Below, piece by piece: positions 1 through 8,197 of a stretch of 49,087 nt of DNA. Made by a program: the position numbers and the translations under genes. The notes under the pieces were generated by a model. The model was given only the letters and a program-made list of their open reading frames with translations. It was not told the DNA's origin and ran no database searches. How positions within the stretch are numbered: position 1 is the first letter of the stretch; each line of letters begins with the position of its first letter. The stretch is from assembly GCA_018711305.1 (NCBI GenBank), contig DVIL01000024.1, forward strand, positions 1 through 49,087. Direction: 5' to 3'. The stretch is from Candidatus Coprenecus stercorigallinarum (GTDB lineage Bacteria; Bacteroidota; Bacteroidia; Bacteroidales; UBA932).

Positions 1-344
1 CATTTTTTAAGTTCGGTCATGGCCTGCTGACGGCTCAGTCCCTTAAGACGGGCCAGATAGAGGGCCTGCTCCCCTACCTTCATCTTCTTGTACAGTCCCC
101 TTTCCTCGGGGAGGTAACCGATACGGTAGACATCGTCCGGGACGACTGGATTGCCGTTGAAAAGGACAATGCCGGAATTGGGCACTGTTATCTGGTTCAT
201 AATCCGGATGAGAGTGGTCTTGCCTGCCCCGTTTGGGCCTAACAGACCGAAGATAGTCCCTTTTGGAACTTCTATGGAGACATGGTTCAGGGCGGTGTAA
301 TTGCCGAAGACCTTGACTATGTCCCTACAGGTGATTGTGTTCAT
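1..344 (-). CDS. ABC transporter ATP-binding protein, NatA type (partial, cut by window edge)
   Basis: The first 114 residues of an ABC ATPase are present; the rest lies off the left edge. Walker A (GPNGAGKTT) is at residues 36-44 and the segment GYLPEERGLY follows at about 76-85. That segment is typical of the NatA/EcsA-like exporters, which carry E where many ABC ATPases have the Q-loop glutamine. Such proteins energise an ABC-2 type permease for ion, drug or lipid export at the inner membrane, and the permease would be expected just outside the window. The start is the ATG at 342-344, 6 nt after the thioesterase stop, so it is the last visible gene of the operon that begins at 2914. The substrate cannot be told from the sequence. 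Confidence 0.88.
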   Translation of the reverse strand, partial: MNTITCRDIVKVFGNYTALNHVSIEVPKGTIFGLLGPNGAGKTTLIRIMNQITVPNSGIVLFNGNPVVPDDVYRIGYLPEERGLYKKMKVGEQALYLARLKGLSRQQAMTELKK

Positions 345-350
345 GTATAG

Positions 351-866
351 TTATTTGTTCTGTTTGGTTTCTGTTTGCACGTCAAACGGGTTTCCGCATT
401 CCTCGGCACCGCAGTCATGGAAGTGGAATTCCTCCAGAGCTTTCTCTCTCGGAAAAATGAAATACACGCAAAGGGCCTCGGTACAAAGTTCTCCGGCAGC
501 ATTGAATATTCTGACCTCTATGTCAATGACATTGCGCCTCTCACGGACCGTCCTCGCCCTGAGGTCGATATAGTCCTCATTGGTACTTATGGGCTTGTGG
601 TAACGCACCTCCATTCTGGAAGTAACTCCGCTGGTCTGGTATTTCCGGAAAACGACCCAACTGCTGATTTCGTCAGCCAGAGTTGCCTGAATGCCGCCAT
701 GCAGGGTATTTATCCATCCCTGAAACTCCGGACGAGGTTTCCAGCGGCTTATTATCTCATCGCCGTCCTCGAAAAATTCCATGCGGAGACCGTTGTCACT
801 GTGAGGGTCACAGCCGTAGCAGCGGTAGCCCTCCATTCCGCTCCAGGGGTTTATGATGCGTTTCAT
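351..866 (-). CDS. Hotdog-fold thioesterase (PaaI-like)
   Basis: A 171-residue single-domain protein of the hotdog acyl-CoA thioesterase type. The diagnostic segment NTLHGGIQATLADE spans residues 53-66. HGG (56-58) would cap the hotdog helix and bind the thioester, and D65/E66 are at the position of the catalytic acid. A Cys pair near the N-terminus (CYGC, 16-19) and a Cys-rich tail (about 152-157) are visible, but no metal site is claimed. It probably hydrolyses an acyl- or aryl-CoA in the cytosol. It sits between the TapB-like gene (18 nt upstream) and the ABC ATPase (6 nt downstream) in one minus-strand operon. The physiological substrate is unknown. Confidence 0.85.
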   Translation of the reverse strand: MKRIINPWSGMEGYRCYGCDPHSDNGLRMEFFEDGDEIISRWKPRPEFQGWINTLHGGIQATLADEISSWVVFRKYQTSGVTSRMEVRYHKPISTNEDYIDLRARTVRERRNVIDIEVRIFNAAGELCTEALCVYFIFPREKALEEFHFHDCGAEECGNPFDVQTETKQNK

Positions 867-884
867 AGACAGGTGCAGCCGGTT

Positions 885-1589
885 TTATTCGAATTTTATG
901 GATATCAGTTCCTGAGTGTGGTCGAGGCGGCCCTTCCGGTCATAAACCGCCTGCTTTACGCAGCCGATACCTTTTGCATACCATGTCTCGACATTCTCCA
1001 CCTTGGTCCCGAAGGACTTGGTAGCCTGCTCTTCCTTGATAAGGAAGCAGTCGAATGTTCCTGCCGGTACCGTTATGCTCTTCTGTTCAGTCACCTGACG
1101 GCCGGTGGTGGAAATGTGGGCAGTAATCTTTCCTACCTGGACCTTGATCTTACCGTCCGGTATAGTGGTGCCTGCCTGCAGTTCAACCGGTATATTGCTG
1201 GCATCACCCTTGGACATCACATCCTGTACCTTCAGGAGCCTGCCCACCTCATTGAGTCTGGATACCGTCCCTTCAGGTCCGCCTACCGTAACCTCCATGG
1301 GAACATTGTTGTCCCCGCTGAAAAGAGGCTGGCCGTTCTCATCATAGAAGTACTGGTCATAGCTGACCGTTCCGTCCGTAATCGTTCCGGATACGGCCGT
1401 CACATGAAGTACATACATACCGGCCTTGCGGCCTTCCGCATCGTAATTCTGATACTCGAGGGTCATTCCCTCTGTAATCGGGCAGAACCCCGACTTGTCG
1501 TATTCCTGTGCGGAAACATAATATCCGCCTGTCAGTCCAATGGCTGCGGCGGACATTACTGCGAACATTGCTTTGGTTACTTTTCTCAT
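885..1589 (-). CDS. Exported TapB/DUF3108-like protein
   Basis: A 234-residue protein with an N-terminal signal sequence: a basic MRK start, a hydrophobic stretch at about 8-26, and a likely signal peptidase I site after VSAQ. The mature part is beta-rich. It contains the segments QKSITVPAGTFDCFLI and ETWYAKGIGCVKQ, which fit the DUF3108-like or TapB fold found in exported Bacteroidota proteins. In that family the pattern of a cofactor-less beta barrel ending in a tyrosine-rich WYAKGIG strand recurs. Its function is unknown, and an envelope location is inferred from the signal peptide. It lies 14 nt downstream of the CNNM/CBS gene and 18 nt upstream of the thioesterase, so it is probably co-transcribed. 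Confidence 0.75.
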   Translation of the reverse strand: MRKVTKAMFAVMSAAAIGLTGGYYVSAQEYDKSGFCPITEGMTLEYQNYDAEGRKAGMYVLHVTAVSGTITDGTVSYDQYFYDENGQPLFSGDNNVPMEVTVGGPEGTVSRLNEVGRLLKVQDVMSKGDASNIPVELQAGTTIPDGKIKVQVGKITAHISTTGRQVTEQKSITVPAGTFDCFLIKEEQATKSFGTKVENVETWYAKGIGCVKQAVYDRKGRLDHTQELISIKFE

Positions 1590-1603
1590 TGTCCGTTATG
1601 CTT

Positions 1604-2914
1604 TTACTGTTTATCCTTCTCCCCTTCCCCGGCGTCGCTGCCGGACGATGGCTGAAGTTTGTTGACAAGCACCTTGTCTATCCTCGGGCCGTCCATGTCC
1701 ACAACCTCGAGGCGGAAACCGTTCCAGTCGACATACTCGCCGGATTTGGGAATATGTTCAAGCAATTCAAGAATCAGGCCACCGACCGTATTGTAATCAT
1801 TTTCCGATGCAAGATCCTCCATATCGAAGTGGGCCAGAAAATCGTAGAAAGGACACTGTCCGTCCACCAGCCAGCCTCCGCTCTTGCGCTCGATGATATC
1901 CGGCTCGTCCTCCTCGTCGTCAATGGAGCCTACCAGACCCTCGAGGATGTCCTTATAAGTCACAATTCCCTGACATACCCCGAACTCGTCACAGACCAGG
2001 CCGTATGTGACATGGGCCTTCTTCATCTGTTCGAGCACCTTGTACACATCGGTATACTCGTGAAAATACTGTACGGGACGGATGATATCGTCTATGGAGA
2101 AATTCTCGTTGTCAAGCTTGCCGAAAAGATCCTTGAGGTAGACAACCCCGACTATCTCATCGAGACTGCCGTCACCCACGGGATAGACCTCGAAAAGATT
2201 CTCCTGCACCGTGGTGTTTATCTCCTCACGGGTCATTTCCTTGTCTATCCATATAATCTCGTTACGGCTGGTCATAATGGTCTCTATACTCCTGTCTCCC
2301 AACGAGAACACCCTCTCCACAATATCCTGCTCCACATCCTGGACCTCACCGTCCTCCTTGCCCTCGGCCACCATCGACTTGATCTCTTCCTCCGTTACCT
2401 TGGACTCTTTCTCCTCAACGTGGAATGCCTTGGTAAAAAGCGAAGTGCTCTTGTCCAATATCCATACGAAAGGAGTTGCTATCCACGAAAGGACCAGCAT
2501 CGGACCCGACACTACCTTCGCGATGCTCTCCGGAGAACCCAGCCCCAGACGCTTGGGAACCAACTCGCCTATGACTATCGACAGGTAGGTCACAATGATG
2601 ACTATGGTCACCTGAGCCACAGGCTGCGCCACGCTTTCCGACATGCCCCATCCCTCGAGGATGTCAGAGAACTTGTATGCTATCGAATCTCCTGAATACA
2701 GACCGGTCAGAATACCGATGAGGGTAATTCCGATCTGCACGGTTGAAAGGAACTTGTTGGGTTTTTCTGTAAGGTTGAGAACGTTTTTGGCAGTGCGGCT
2801 TCCCCGCTTGGCATCAGCTGTGAGACTTGATTTTCTTGCGCTTATGAGAGCCACCTCACTCATGGAGAAGAGGCCGTTGAGTAGTATCAGCAGAAGTATT
2901 ATAAATATTTCCAT
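1604..2914 (-). CDS. CNNM/CorC-HlyC family membrane protein with CBS pair
   Basis: A 436-residue protein with the full hemolysin-family layout. A CNNM (DUF21) membrane domain spans about 1-185, beginning with a hydrophobic helix and the SEVALISARKS segment. A CBS pair follows at about 205-330 (MTSRNEIIWID; YGLVCDEFGVCQGIVTYKDILEGLVG). A CorC_HlyC transporter-associated domain is at about 345-425 (SGGWLVDG; YNTVGGLILELL), and the tail is acidic. The family takes part in Mg2+ or other divalent cation export and homeostasis; the historic name hemolysin does not imply a toxin. A TAAATTTG box on the minus strand at 2940-2947 suggests its own promoter, making it the first gene of the operon running to the left edge. 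Confidence 0.9.
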   Translation of the reverse strand: MEIFIILLLILLNGLFSMSEVALISARKSSLTADAKRGSRTAKNVLNLTEKPNKFLSTVQIGITLIGILTGLYSGDSIAYKFSDILEGWGMSESVAQPVAQVTIVIIVTYLSIVIGELVPKRLGLGSPESIAKVVSGPMLVLSWIATPFVWILDKSTSLFTKAFHVEEKESKVTEEEIKSMVAEGKEDGEVQDVEQDIVERVFSLGDRSIETIMTSRNEIIWIDKEMTREEINTTVQENLFEVYPVGDGSLDEIVGVVYLKDLFGKLDNENFSIDDIIRPVQYFHEYTDVYKVLEQMKKAHVTYGLVCDEFGVCQGIVTYKDILEGLVGSIDDEEDEPDIIERKSGGWLVDGQCPFYDFLAHFDMEDLASENDYNTVGGLILELLEHIPKSGEYVDWNGFRLEVVDMDGPRIDKVLVNKLQPSSGSDAGEGEKDKQ

Positions 2915-2939
2915 TCAACTATATAGTAGTCACTGGGCG

Positions 2940-2947
2940 CAAATTTA
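2940..2947 (-). promoter_or_regulatory. Predicted -7 box for the CNNM/CBS operon
   Basis: TAAATTTG on the minus strand matches the Bacteroidota TAnnTTTG box and lies 25 nt upstream of the 2914 start codon, just beyond the tdk stop. No clear TTTG -33 element was seen. Confidence 0.5.
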
Positions 2948-2948
2948 A

Positions 2949-3524
2949 TTAATTTTCGGAATTCTCCATGCATTTATTGAAGCAATGGCGGCACAACGGC
3001 TCGTACACATCCTTCTCACCGAGCTCCACCAAGGTGTTGCCCGCACTCAGACGGTGGGAATAAAGGGCGGGGTCACCGCACTTTACACAGATTGCATGCA
3101 CCTTGTCAACATACTCTGCAACAGCCATCAACGCCGGCATAGGCCCAAATGGTCTGCCCAGGTAGTCCATGTCCAGACCGGCCGCTATCACCCTGACACC
3201 TGACGACGCCAGCTGACGGCACACATCCACTATGCCGTCATCAAAAAACTGCGCCTCGTCTATACCTACCACATCCACGTCCCCCGAAAGCAGAAGGATG
3301 CTGGCCGAAGAGTCCACCGGTGTGGACATTATGGCTGTCGCATCATGGGAAACCACTTCCCCGACGGAATAGCGGGTGTCAATGCCCGGCTTGAATATCT
3401 CTACCCGCTGGTTGGCAAACCTGGCCCGCTTCAGCCTGCGGATAAGTTCCTCTGTCTTGCCTGAGAACATCGAGCCGCATATAACCTCTATCCAACCCGG
3501 TTTTTTTGCGTATTCTGAAAACAT
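2949..3524 (-). CDS. tdk: Thymidine kinase
   Basis: A 191-residue type II thymidine kinase that phosphorylates thymidine (and deoxyuridine) with ATP in the salvage pathway. The P-loop GSMFSGKT is at residues 17-24. [10 protein letters not shown] supplies the Walker B aspartate and catalytic glutamate. Two Cys pairs (CVKCGD and CRHC near the C-terminus) form the structural zinc site under the lasso loop. Length is normal for bacterial Tdk. It is divergent from rsmI, and its predicted promoter box (3544-3551, minus) lies beyond the rsmI box, so the two promoters interlock. Confidence 0.96.
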   Translation of the reverse strand: MFSEYAKKPGWIEVICGSMFSGKTEELIRRLKRARFANQRVEIFKPGIDTRYSVGEVVSHDATAIMSTPVDSSASILLLSGDVDVVGIDEAQFFDDGIVDVCRQLASSGVRVIAAGLDMDYLGRPFGPMPALMAVAEYVDKVHAICVKCGDPALYSHRLSAGNTLVELGEKDVYEPLCRHCFNKCMENSEN

Positions 3525-3537
3525 TTTCCTAAATTTG
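3505..3537 (+). promoter_or_regulatory. Predicted rsmI promoter (TTTG -33, TAAATTTG -7)
   Basis: TTTG at 3505-3508 and TAAATTTG at 3530-3537 are separated by 21 nt and lie 39 nt before the rsmI ATG. The -33 element is inside the 5' end of the tdk coding sequence. Confidence 0.6.
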
Positions 3538-3543
3538 GGACTG

Positions 3544-3551
3544 CAAATTTA
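3544..3551 (-). promoter_or_regulatory. Predicted tdk -7 box
   Basis: TAAATTTG on the minus strand, 19 nt upstream of the tdk start. It lies downstream of the rsmI -7 box in the rsmI direction, so initiation at one promoter would run through the other. Confidence 0.5.
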
Positions 3552-3576
3552 ACATTTTATCATTTCACTCACACTC

Positions 3577-4284
3577 ATGGCTGGCAAGCTTTACATAGTG
3601 CCGACTCCGATAGGAAATCTGGAGGACATGACTTTCAGGGCCGTGGAGACCCTGAGGCAGGCCGACCTGATCTTAGCTGAGGATACCCGCACTTCGTCCG
3701 TACTGCTGCGGCACTACGGCATCAGCGTACGCACCGAGGCGCACCACAAGTTCAACGAACACGCCAGGACTGCTGCAGTATGCGGGAAACTGCTCTCAGG
3801 AATGAATGTCGCCCTGATCTCCGATGCCGGTACCCCAGGAATATCCGACCCCGGCTTCTTCCTGTCGAGGGCATGCGCGGAAGCCGGTATAGAAGTCATC
3901 ACACTGCCCGGCGCCACTGCTTTCGTACCGGCTCTGGTAGACTCCGGTCTCCCTCTGGACCGCTTCACTTTCGAAGGCTTCCTGCCTGTCAAGAAAGGAC
4001 GGCAGACAAGGTTCGCCGCACTCGCCGAAGAAGGGCGCACAATGGTTTTCTATGAGTCGCCCTACAGGCTGGCAAAGACCCTTAGCCAGATGTGCGGATA
4101 TTTCGGAGCAGAGCGTAAGGCATCCGTCTCCAGGGAGATCAGCAAAATACATGAGGAAACCCGGCGGGGCACACTGTCGGAGCTGGCATCGTGGTACACG
4201 GACAACCCGCCCAAGGGCGAGATAGTATTAATTGTAGAAGGGAAGGATTATGCGGGAAGAAGAATTCAGCAGGAAGAAGAGTAA
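3577..4284 (+). CDS. rsmI: 16S rRNA (cytidine(1402)-2'-O)-methyltransferase
   Basis: A 235-residue SAM-dependent methyltransferase of the tetrapyrrole-methylase fold. RsmI adds the 2'-O-methyl group at C1402 in the decoding centre of 16S rRNA. The N-terminus reads VPTPIGNLEDMTFRA followed by ILAEDTRTS, the two hallmark segments of this family. SDAGTPGISDPG (about 85-96) and the LPGATAFVPAL segment complete the SAM site. At 235 residues it is the short form, lacking the C-terminal extension of the E. coli protein (about 286 residues). The last 35 nt overlap the following helix-hairpin-helix gene, implying a shared transcript. Confidence 0.95.
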   Translation: MAGKLYIVPTPIGNLEDMTFRAVETLRQADLILAEDTRTSSVLLRHYGISVRTEAHHKFNEHARTAAVCGKLLSGMNVALISDAGTPGISDPGFFLSRACAEAGIEVITLPGATAFVPALVDSGLPLDRFTFEGFLPVKKGRQTRFAALAEEGRTMVFYESPYRLAKTLSQMCGYFGAERKASVSREISKIHEETRRGTLSELASWYTDNPPKGEIVLIVEGKDYAGRRIQQEEE

Positions 4285-4969
4285 AGGCCAGAGACTTTTC
4301 TCACAGGGAGTTGTCATACTGGTATGTCTGATATTGGCCGCACAGGCGGTATTTTTCGTCAAATATCTGGTGGAAAACGGCAGTCCAGTTCCGTCTCCGG
4401 AACCAAAGGTGGAACCGCCCTCCGTTGAAGTCAAAGAACTGGAAAGCGGAGGCAGTACCGGGACGCCGGACACACCGGCCCGTACCGACCATAAACCCGG
4501 CCATAAAAAAGAAGAATACCGAAACGGTCCTGACTCTGCGGAACTGAAAATCAAGCCCCATGACGGCTGGAGCTGGGATCGCGTGGAACTCAACTCCGCC
4601 GACAGCGCAGCCTTGGATGCACTGCCCGGTATCGGGCCCTACTATGCCCGTCAGATTATAGCGTACAGGGAAAGGATAGGTTTCTATGCCGACATTTCAC
4701 AGCTCATGGACATACGCGGCTTCGACTCCACAAGACTCAGCCGGCTCGCCGGACGGATATACATAGATCCGGCATCCCTCAGGCATATTGACTTCTATAC
4801 CATGTCCACGGACTCCCTTGCCTCTCATCCCTATATCGGTCCGTATGCGGCAAAGGGGATCGACCGCCTCCGGCGCACCGTCACCCGCGAAAATTTCACA
4901 ATGCAGACCATCATCGACAGCCGCATACTCACGCCCGCACAAGCCCGCCGGCTCGCCCTTTATTTTTAG
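4250..4969 (+). CDS. Membrane-anchored helix-hairpin-helix (ComEA-like) protein
   Basis: A 239-residue protein with a short cytoplasmic N-terminus, one membrane segment at about 19-38, and a proline- and charge-rich linker (45-105). A ComEA-type helix-hairpin-helix follows at about 113-170 (LNSADSAALDALPGIGP, ISQLMDIRGF). A second, more degenerate HhH repeat is at about 178-239 (HPYIGPYAAKGI). In competence systems such proteins bind incoming DNA outside the membrane, but in Bacteroidota this layout is common without a proven competence role. The ATG at 4250 lies inside rsmI (35-nt overlap) and is preceded by a purine-rich GAAGGGAAGG. The 3' end overlaps the convergent phosphatase gene by 4 nt. 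Confidence 0.82.
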   Translation: MREEEFSRKKSKGQRLFSQGVVILVCLILAAQAVFFVKYLVENGSPVPSPEPKVEPPSVEVKELESGGSTGTPDTPARTDHKPGHKKEEYRNGPDSAELKIKPHDGWSWDRVELNSADSAALDALPGIGPYYARQIIAYRERIGFYADISQLMDIRGFDSTRLSRLAGRIYIDPASLRHIDFYTMSTDSLASHPYIGPYAAKGIDRLRRTVTRENFTMQTIIDSRILTPAQARRLALYF

Positions 4970-6129
4970 GCGTAGTGGATCTCCACTACCTTCCCGATAG
5001 CCTTCAGGCTTGAGGCCAGACGTTCTATCAGTTTAAGTTTCAAGGTAGTATCTATGGGAAGACCCTCATGCGCCTTGTTGACTCCCTGTCCTACGAAAAA
5101 TGTTATGTGAGTGGCTTCCTCCAGCAGCATTCTGGCAAGCAGAGATGCTCCGTCCTGCTTGGTAAACATCTTGGGTGTAAGATCATTCGGAGAAATGTAC
5201 TTCTCCGTAAGCTCGAGCAGGCGGCGCAATGTTATGACTCCTTCAGTAGTCAGGTCTATGCCATCGATATGGCCTATCGGAGGTATTTCCTTGTCGGGGA
5301 AGTCGAGGCTTGTCGTAACCTTTTTGCCGAGATAACGGGCTACGATCTGCGAGCTCGTGCCTCCGCATACCACCTTCCTGCTGTCCCCTTCCATGAACTT
5401 GGCTACGTAATAGTCATCATTTTCCTTATTGACCGGCGGACCTACCATCAGGTTGACATGCAGTGCCTCACGCATCTTCAGTGCGGCTACGGTGGTGTCG
5501 TCTCCGGGCTTGTCCATGTAAAGGTCATTGCATGCAGCAGCCAAAAGCCAGGCCACACAGCGGGCCGACATCTCCGGCTTGATGTTGCGGTCGAGATGTT
5601 CCATGATCTCGCGCCTGTCCCAGCCGAAATTGAGTACCCTGCCGATACCGGCGTGGATGGTCCCGTCGGACATGATCAGGACTATGTCCCCGTCGCAGAG
5701 GGAGAGCTCCGAATGATAGACCTTTTTGCCAAGGACCTCCAGCGGCTTGCGGTCGAAGTCCATGCAGCGGCCTTCATGCCAATAGACCGCCTGCGGATTG
5801 TCGAACTCGAAAAGGTACCCGCGGCCGTTGGAATCCACATGTATTACAGAAAATGTCGAATATGCCACACCGCGCACCTTGCACACGGGCAGGGTCTGGA
5901 TCATGGTTTCGATGCAGTCTTCGATAGGGATGTTGTTGGACACCATCGTACAGAGGATCTTGGAGGAAAGTGTGGAAAGTATGTTTGCCTTTACACCGCT
6001 TCCCAGGCCGTCCGCCAGCACGAGAGTCGTATAGCCGTCCACTGTCACCCCTTCCACATTGTCACCGCAAAGCTCTTCCCCGAATTTGTTCAGGGACACG
6101 TATCCGTATTCTATAAACAGTTCCTTCAT
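4966..6129 (-). CDS. SpoIIE-type PP2C serine phosphatase of a hydrogenase-linked sensory operon
   Basis: A 387-residue protein. The N-terminal half (about 1-215) is a PP2C/SpoIIE phosphatase with its metal-binding aspartates in CGDN (D23), VLADGLGSG (D40), IMSDG and PGDDTTVAAL. The C-terminal half (about 220-387) is a separate alpha/beta domain with a Cys-Gly-Gly segment (VVCGGTSSQ) and no assigned activity. PP2C enzymes dephosphorylate Ser/Thr in anti-sigma or partner-switch proteins. Here the start ATG overlaps the stop of the hydrogenase-PAS gene by 4 nt, so translation is likely coupled. This pairing fits the phosphatase-associated sensory [FeFe] hydrogenases. The phosphoprotein target is not in the window. 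Confidence 0.88.
   Translation of the reverse strand: MKELFIEYGYVSLNKFGEELCGDNVEGVTVDGYTTLVLADGLGSGVKANILSTLSSKILCTMVSNNIPIEDCIETMIQTLPVCKVRGVAYSTFSVIHVDSNGRGYLFEFDNPQAVYWHEGRCMDFDRKPLEVLGKKVYHSELSLCDGDIVLIMSDGTIHAGIGRVLNFGWDRREIMEHLDRNIKPEMSARCVAWLLAAACNDLYMDKPGDDTTVAALKMREALHVNLMVGPPVNKENDDYYVAKFMEGDSRKVVCGGTSSQIVARYLGKKVTTSLDFPDKEIPPIGHIDGIDLTTEGVITLRRLLELTEKYISPNDLTPKMFTKQDGASLLARMLLEEATHITFFVGQGVNKAHEGLPIDTTLKLKLIERLASSLKAIGKVVEIHYA
4972..4989. repeat. Perfect hairpin at the 3' end of the PP2C gene
   Basis: GTAGTGGA (4972-4979) and TCCACTAC (4982-4989) form an 8-bp perfect stem with a 2-nt centre, inside the last codons of the phosphatase and 3 nt past the end of the convergent HhH gene. 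Neither strand has a following T-tract, so it is not a standard intrinsic terminator. Confidence 0.5.
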
Positions 6130-7889
6130 GTCCTGTCCTCCGATTTCTCCCTTTCCTCTTCTTCCTGCATGAGGGTCTTCTTGAGTTTGAGCAGGGCGAC
6201 CTTGGTCTCGGCCGTAGTCTCACCAAGGAGCGAGGCTATCTCCTGTGCCACACGCATCTGCTTCTTTATCACATCATCTGTGGTTGCGAGGGTCTCCATC
6301 CTCATCTTTCCGAGTTTCTCGCTATAATGCACCTCATCCGTAATGTCCTTCAGTATGCCGAAAAGGGCCCTGTTGCCTTTGAGGTTGCTGATTGACAACT
6401 CCACATGCCGCTTTGTTTCAGAGACGTATATCTTTTTGCGGACATACTGCCTTCCGGAATTCTGGGCAATGAGAAATTCTGTGGGATTGAAGAAATCGAT
6501 TGCAGGCATACCTTTGACATTGGCAGCGGTGATGCCGAGCAGTTCACGGGCTTTTGCATTGATATCCACCACGTTCATATCACTGTCGAGAACGACTATC
6601 CCCTCCGGGCTGTTATGGATTATCTCGTAGGACATGGACTCGGCTCTCTCACGCATGTACGGAAGGCATATATCGATATCGGCATAGCCGTTGAACACAG
6701 CCCAGGCTTTCTCGCGGCAGGTGGGATAGCCGCAGGAACCGCAGTTGAGCTCGTCTTCCGGCCTGAATTTGCCGGTCTTGTGGAGAATTTCCTCTATCTG
6801 CTCCGGAGTAGGCACGAGGCTCCTGCTTTCGATCTTGGGATAGGTCGCGGTGATATCCACGGTATAATCCCTGTCTCCGGCCTGTTCAGGAGGAAGCGAG
6901 GCACACTCCTGACGCACATAACGCTTGACATCGACGGTGGCACGCACGCCCTCACCGTCCCCGACAAGACTGCACGGGCCGCTCACACAGGCATTTTCGC
7001 ACATGTTCATCTCGAAAAACACTCCTGTGACCCTGTCGATGTGCTCGAGAGTGTTCACGCAGTTCAACGGACCGTCCACCGCCACGTAATCATACCCTTC
7101 GGGACGGGCTTCGAAAGAGTGGATGATGCCCCTGCGGATCGGATAGGACTTGCTCCTGTTTGCCGGGGCTGTCCCGGTGATGCCTGTACATGAAAATTTC
7201 TCTCCTTCCTCTTGGGGACCGGCATCCGGAAGCGGGAAGGTAAGCCCCCTTTCCACCATCAGCCTCCTCAGGTCCTCGAAAGTAAGGACTCCGCTGATAA
7301 GCCCGCTCTCCTTGGCCTCACGCTTCTTGGCAATGCATGGGCCGATGAACACGACCTTGCAGTCAGGAAAACGCTGCCTCAGGATCTTGGCATGTGCGAT
7401 CATGGGGGAGTCCACCGGAGCAAGATATTTCAGGGCATGCGGGTGGTACTCCTGGATCAGACGGCAGAGGGCGGGGCAGGCAGAGGTTATGAAATTGGGA
7501 TACTGCCCTGTCGCTATGCATTTCGCATATTCCTTGGTCACAGCATTTGCTCCGACAGCCGTCTCCTCCGCAAAGGCGAAGCCGAGCTTGAGGAGCACCG
7601 ACTCCATCTGTGCGAAACTCTGCAGACGGAAAGAGGAGATGAAGGAGGGAGCGACACTTGCCACCACATTGCCGCTGCCGAGCAGCAGATTGTCCACTTC
7701 CTCCTTTTCGCTGTGAACTATCTTGGCATTCTGCGGGCACACCACTGTGCAGCGGCCGCAGAGTATGCACCTTTCCTTTATGATCTGCGCCTGGTGGTTC
7801 TTCACCTCAATAGCCTTTACCGGGCACTCCCTCAGACATTTATAGCAGTCCTTACACCGGGCCTTCTTGAACTCGAGATACTCTTTCAT
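6126..7889 (-). CDS. Sensory [FeFe] hydrogenase with ferredoxin, extra Fe-S and PAS domains
   Basis: A 587-residue multidomain protein. Two 4Fe-4S ferredoxin motifs lie at about 12-22 and 41-51. The H-cluster domain spans about 75-335. A further four-Cys Fe-S motif (C383, C386, C391, C408) precedes a PAS domain at about 420-530 and a charged helical tail. The H-cluster cysteines are kept: C138 in TSACP, C185 in GPCIAKK, and C297/C301 in MCENAC. The proton-relay Cys before C138, part of the TSCCP motif in catalytic enzymes, is Ala, and the Met of MPCTAKK is Gly. Those changes mark sensory (HydS-like, group C) hydrogenases. The inferred job is H2 or redox sensing, relayed through PAS to the adjacent PP2C phosphatase. 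Gaps to its neighbours: 4-nt overlap with the phosphatase, 23 nt to the 2Fe-2S gene. Confidence 0.92.
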   Translation of the reverse strand: MKEYLEFKKARCKDCYKCLRECPVKAIEVKNHQAQIIKERCILCGRCTVVCPQNAKIVHSEKEEVDNLLLGSGNVVASVAPSFISSFRLQSFAQMESVLLKLGFAFAEETAVGANAVTKEYAKCIATGQYPNFITSACPALCRLIQEYHPHALKYLAPVDSPMIAHAKILRQRFPDCKVVFIGPCIAKKREAKESGLISGVLTFEDLRRLMVERGLTFPLPDAGPQEEGEKFSCTGITGTAPANRSKSYPIRRGIIHSFEARPEGYDYVAVDGPLNCVNTLEHIDRVTGVFFEMNMCENACVSGPCSLVGDGEGVRATVDVKRYVRQECASLPPEQAGDRDYTVDITATYPKIESRSLVPTPEQIEEILHKTGKFRPEDELNCGSCGYPTCREKAWAVFNGYADIDICLPYMRERAESMSYEIIHNSPEGIVVLDSDMNVVDINAKARELLGITAANVKGMPAIDFFNPTEFLIAQNSGRQYVRKKIYVSETKRHVELSISNLKGNRALFGILKDITDEVHYSEKLGKMRMETLATTDDVIKKQMRVAQEIASLLGETTAETKVALLKLKKTLMQEEEEREKSEDRT

Positions 7890-7912
7890 AAGTCTGGTTA
7901 TGTATTGTGTTG

Positions 7913-8182
7913 TTACAGTCCGAGTTTGGGGTAGACTTCCTTGAGGAACTTCTCCTCTATGTTGTCCTTATTCACTCCACGGACAAAGACGTCAGCGGAG
8001 CCGTCGAGCGCATTCTCCGCCCTCATTACGACTCCGTCGGCGCACTGCCCGAAACAGAAACTTGCCTGCAGCTCGATCAGATCCTCGACATCGTATTTGC
8101 GGAGCATTTCCTTCATGCCCTGCACTACGTCGTAAGACCCTTTGAGATGACAGGAACTACCTATGCAGATCTTTACTATCAT
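7913..8182 (-). CDS. Thioredoxin-fold 2Fe-2S ferredoxin (NuoE/HydC-like)
   Basis: A compact 89-residue protein with the four ligands of a thioredoxin-like 2Fe-2S cluster: C6 and C11 (CIGSSC) and C43 and C47 (CFGQC). It corresponds to the C-terminal half of NuoE-type subunits. Such small ferredoxins accompany multimeric and sensory [FeFe] hydrogenases and probably shuttle electrons to or from them in the cytosol. It is 15 nt downstream of the M24 aminopeptidase and 23 nt upstream of the hydrogenase, so all four genes may share the aminopeptidase promoter. Confidence 0.88.
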   Translation of the reverse strand: MIVKICIGSSCHLKGSYDVVQGMKEMLRKYDVEDLIELQASFCFGQCADGVVMRAENALDGSADVFVRGVNKDNIEEKFLKEVYPKLGL

Positions 8183-8197
8183 TGCCCCTGCGCCGTA

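Noticed and set aside
375-1655. Long plus-strand open frame of 426 codons
   Set aside because: It lies antisense to the thioesterase and TapB-like genes, which have family motifs and a consistent operon; the plus frame has no recognisable domain.
1604-2914. Hemolysin toxin
   Set aside because: The family was historically called hemolysin, but the CNNM-CBS-CorC_HlyC layout indicates a cation homeostasis membrane protein.
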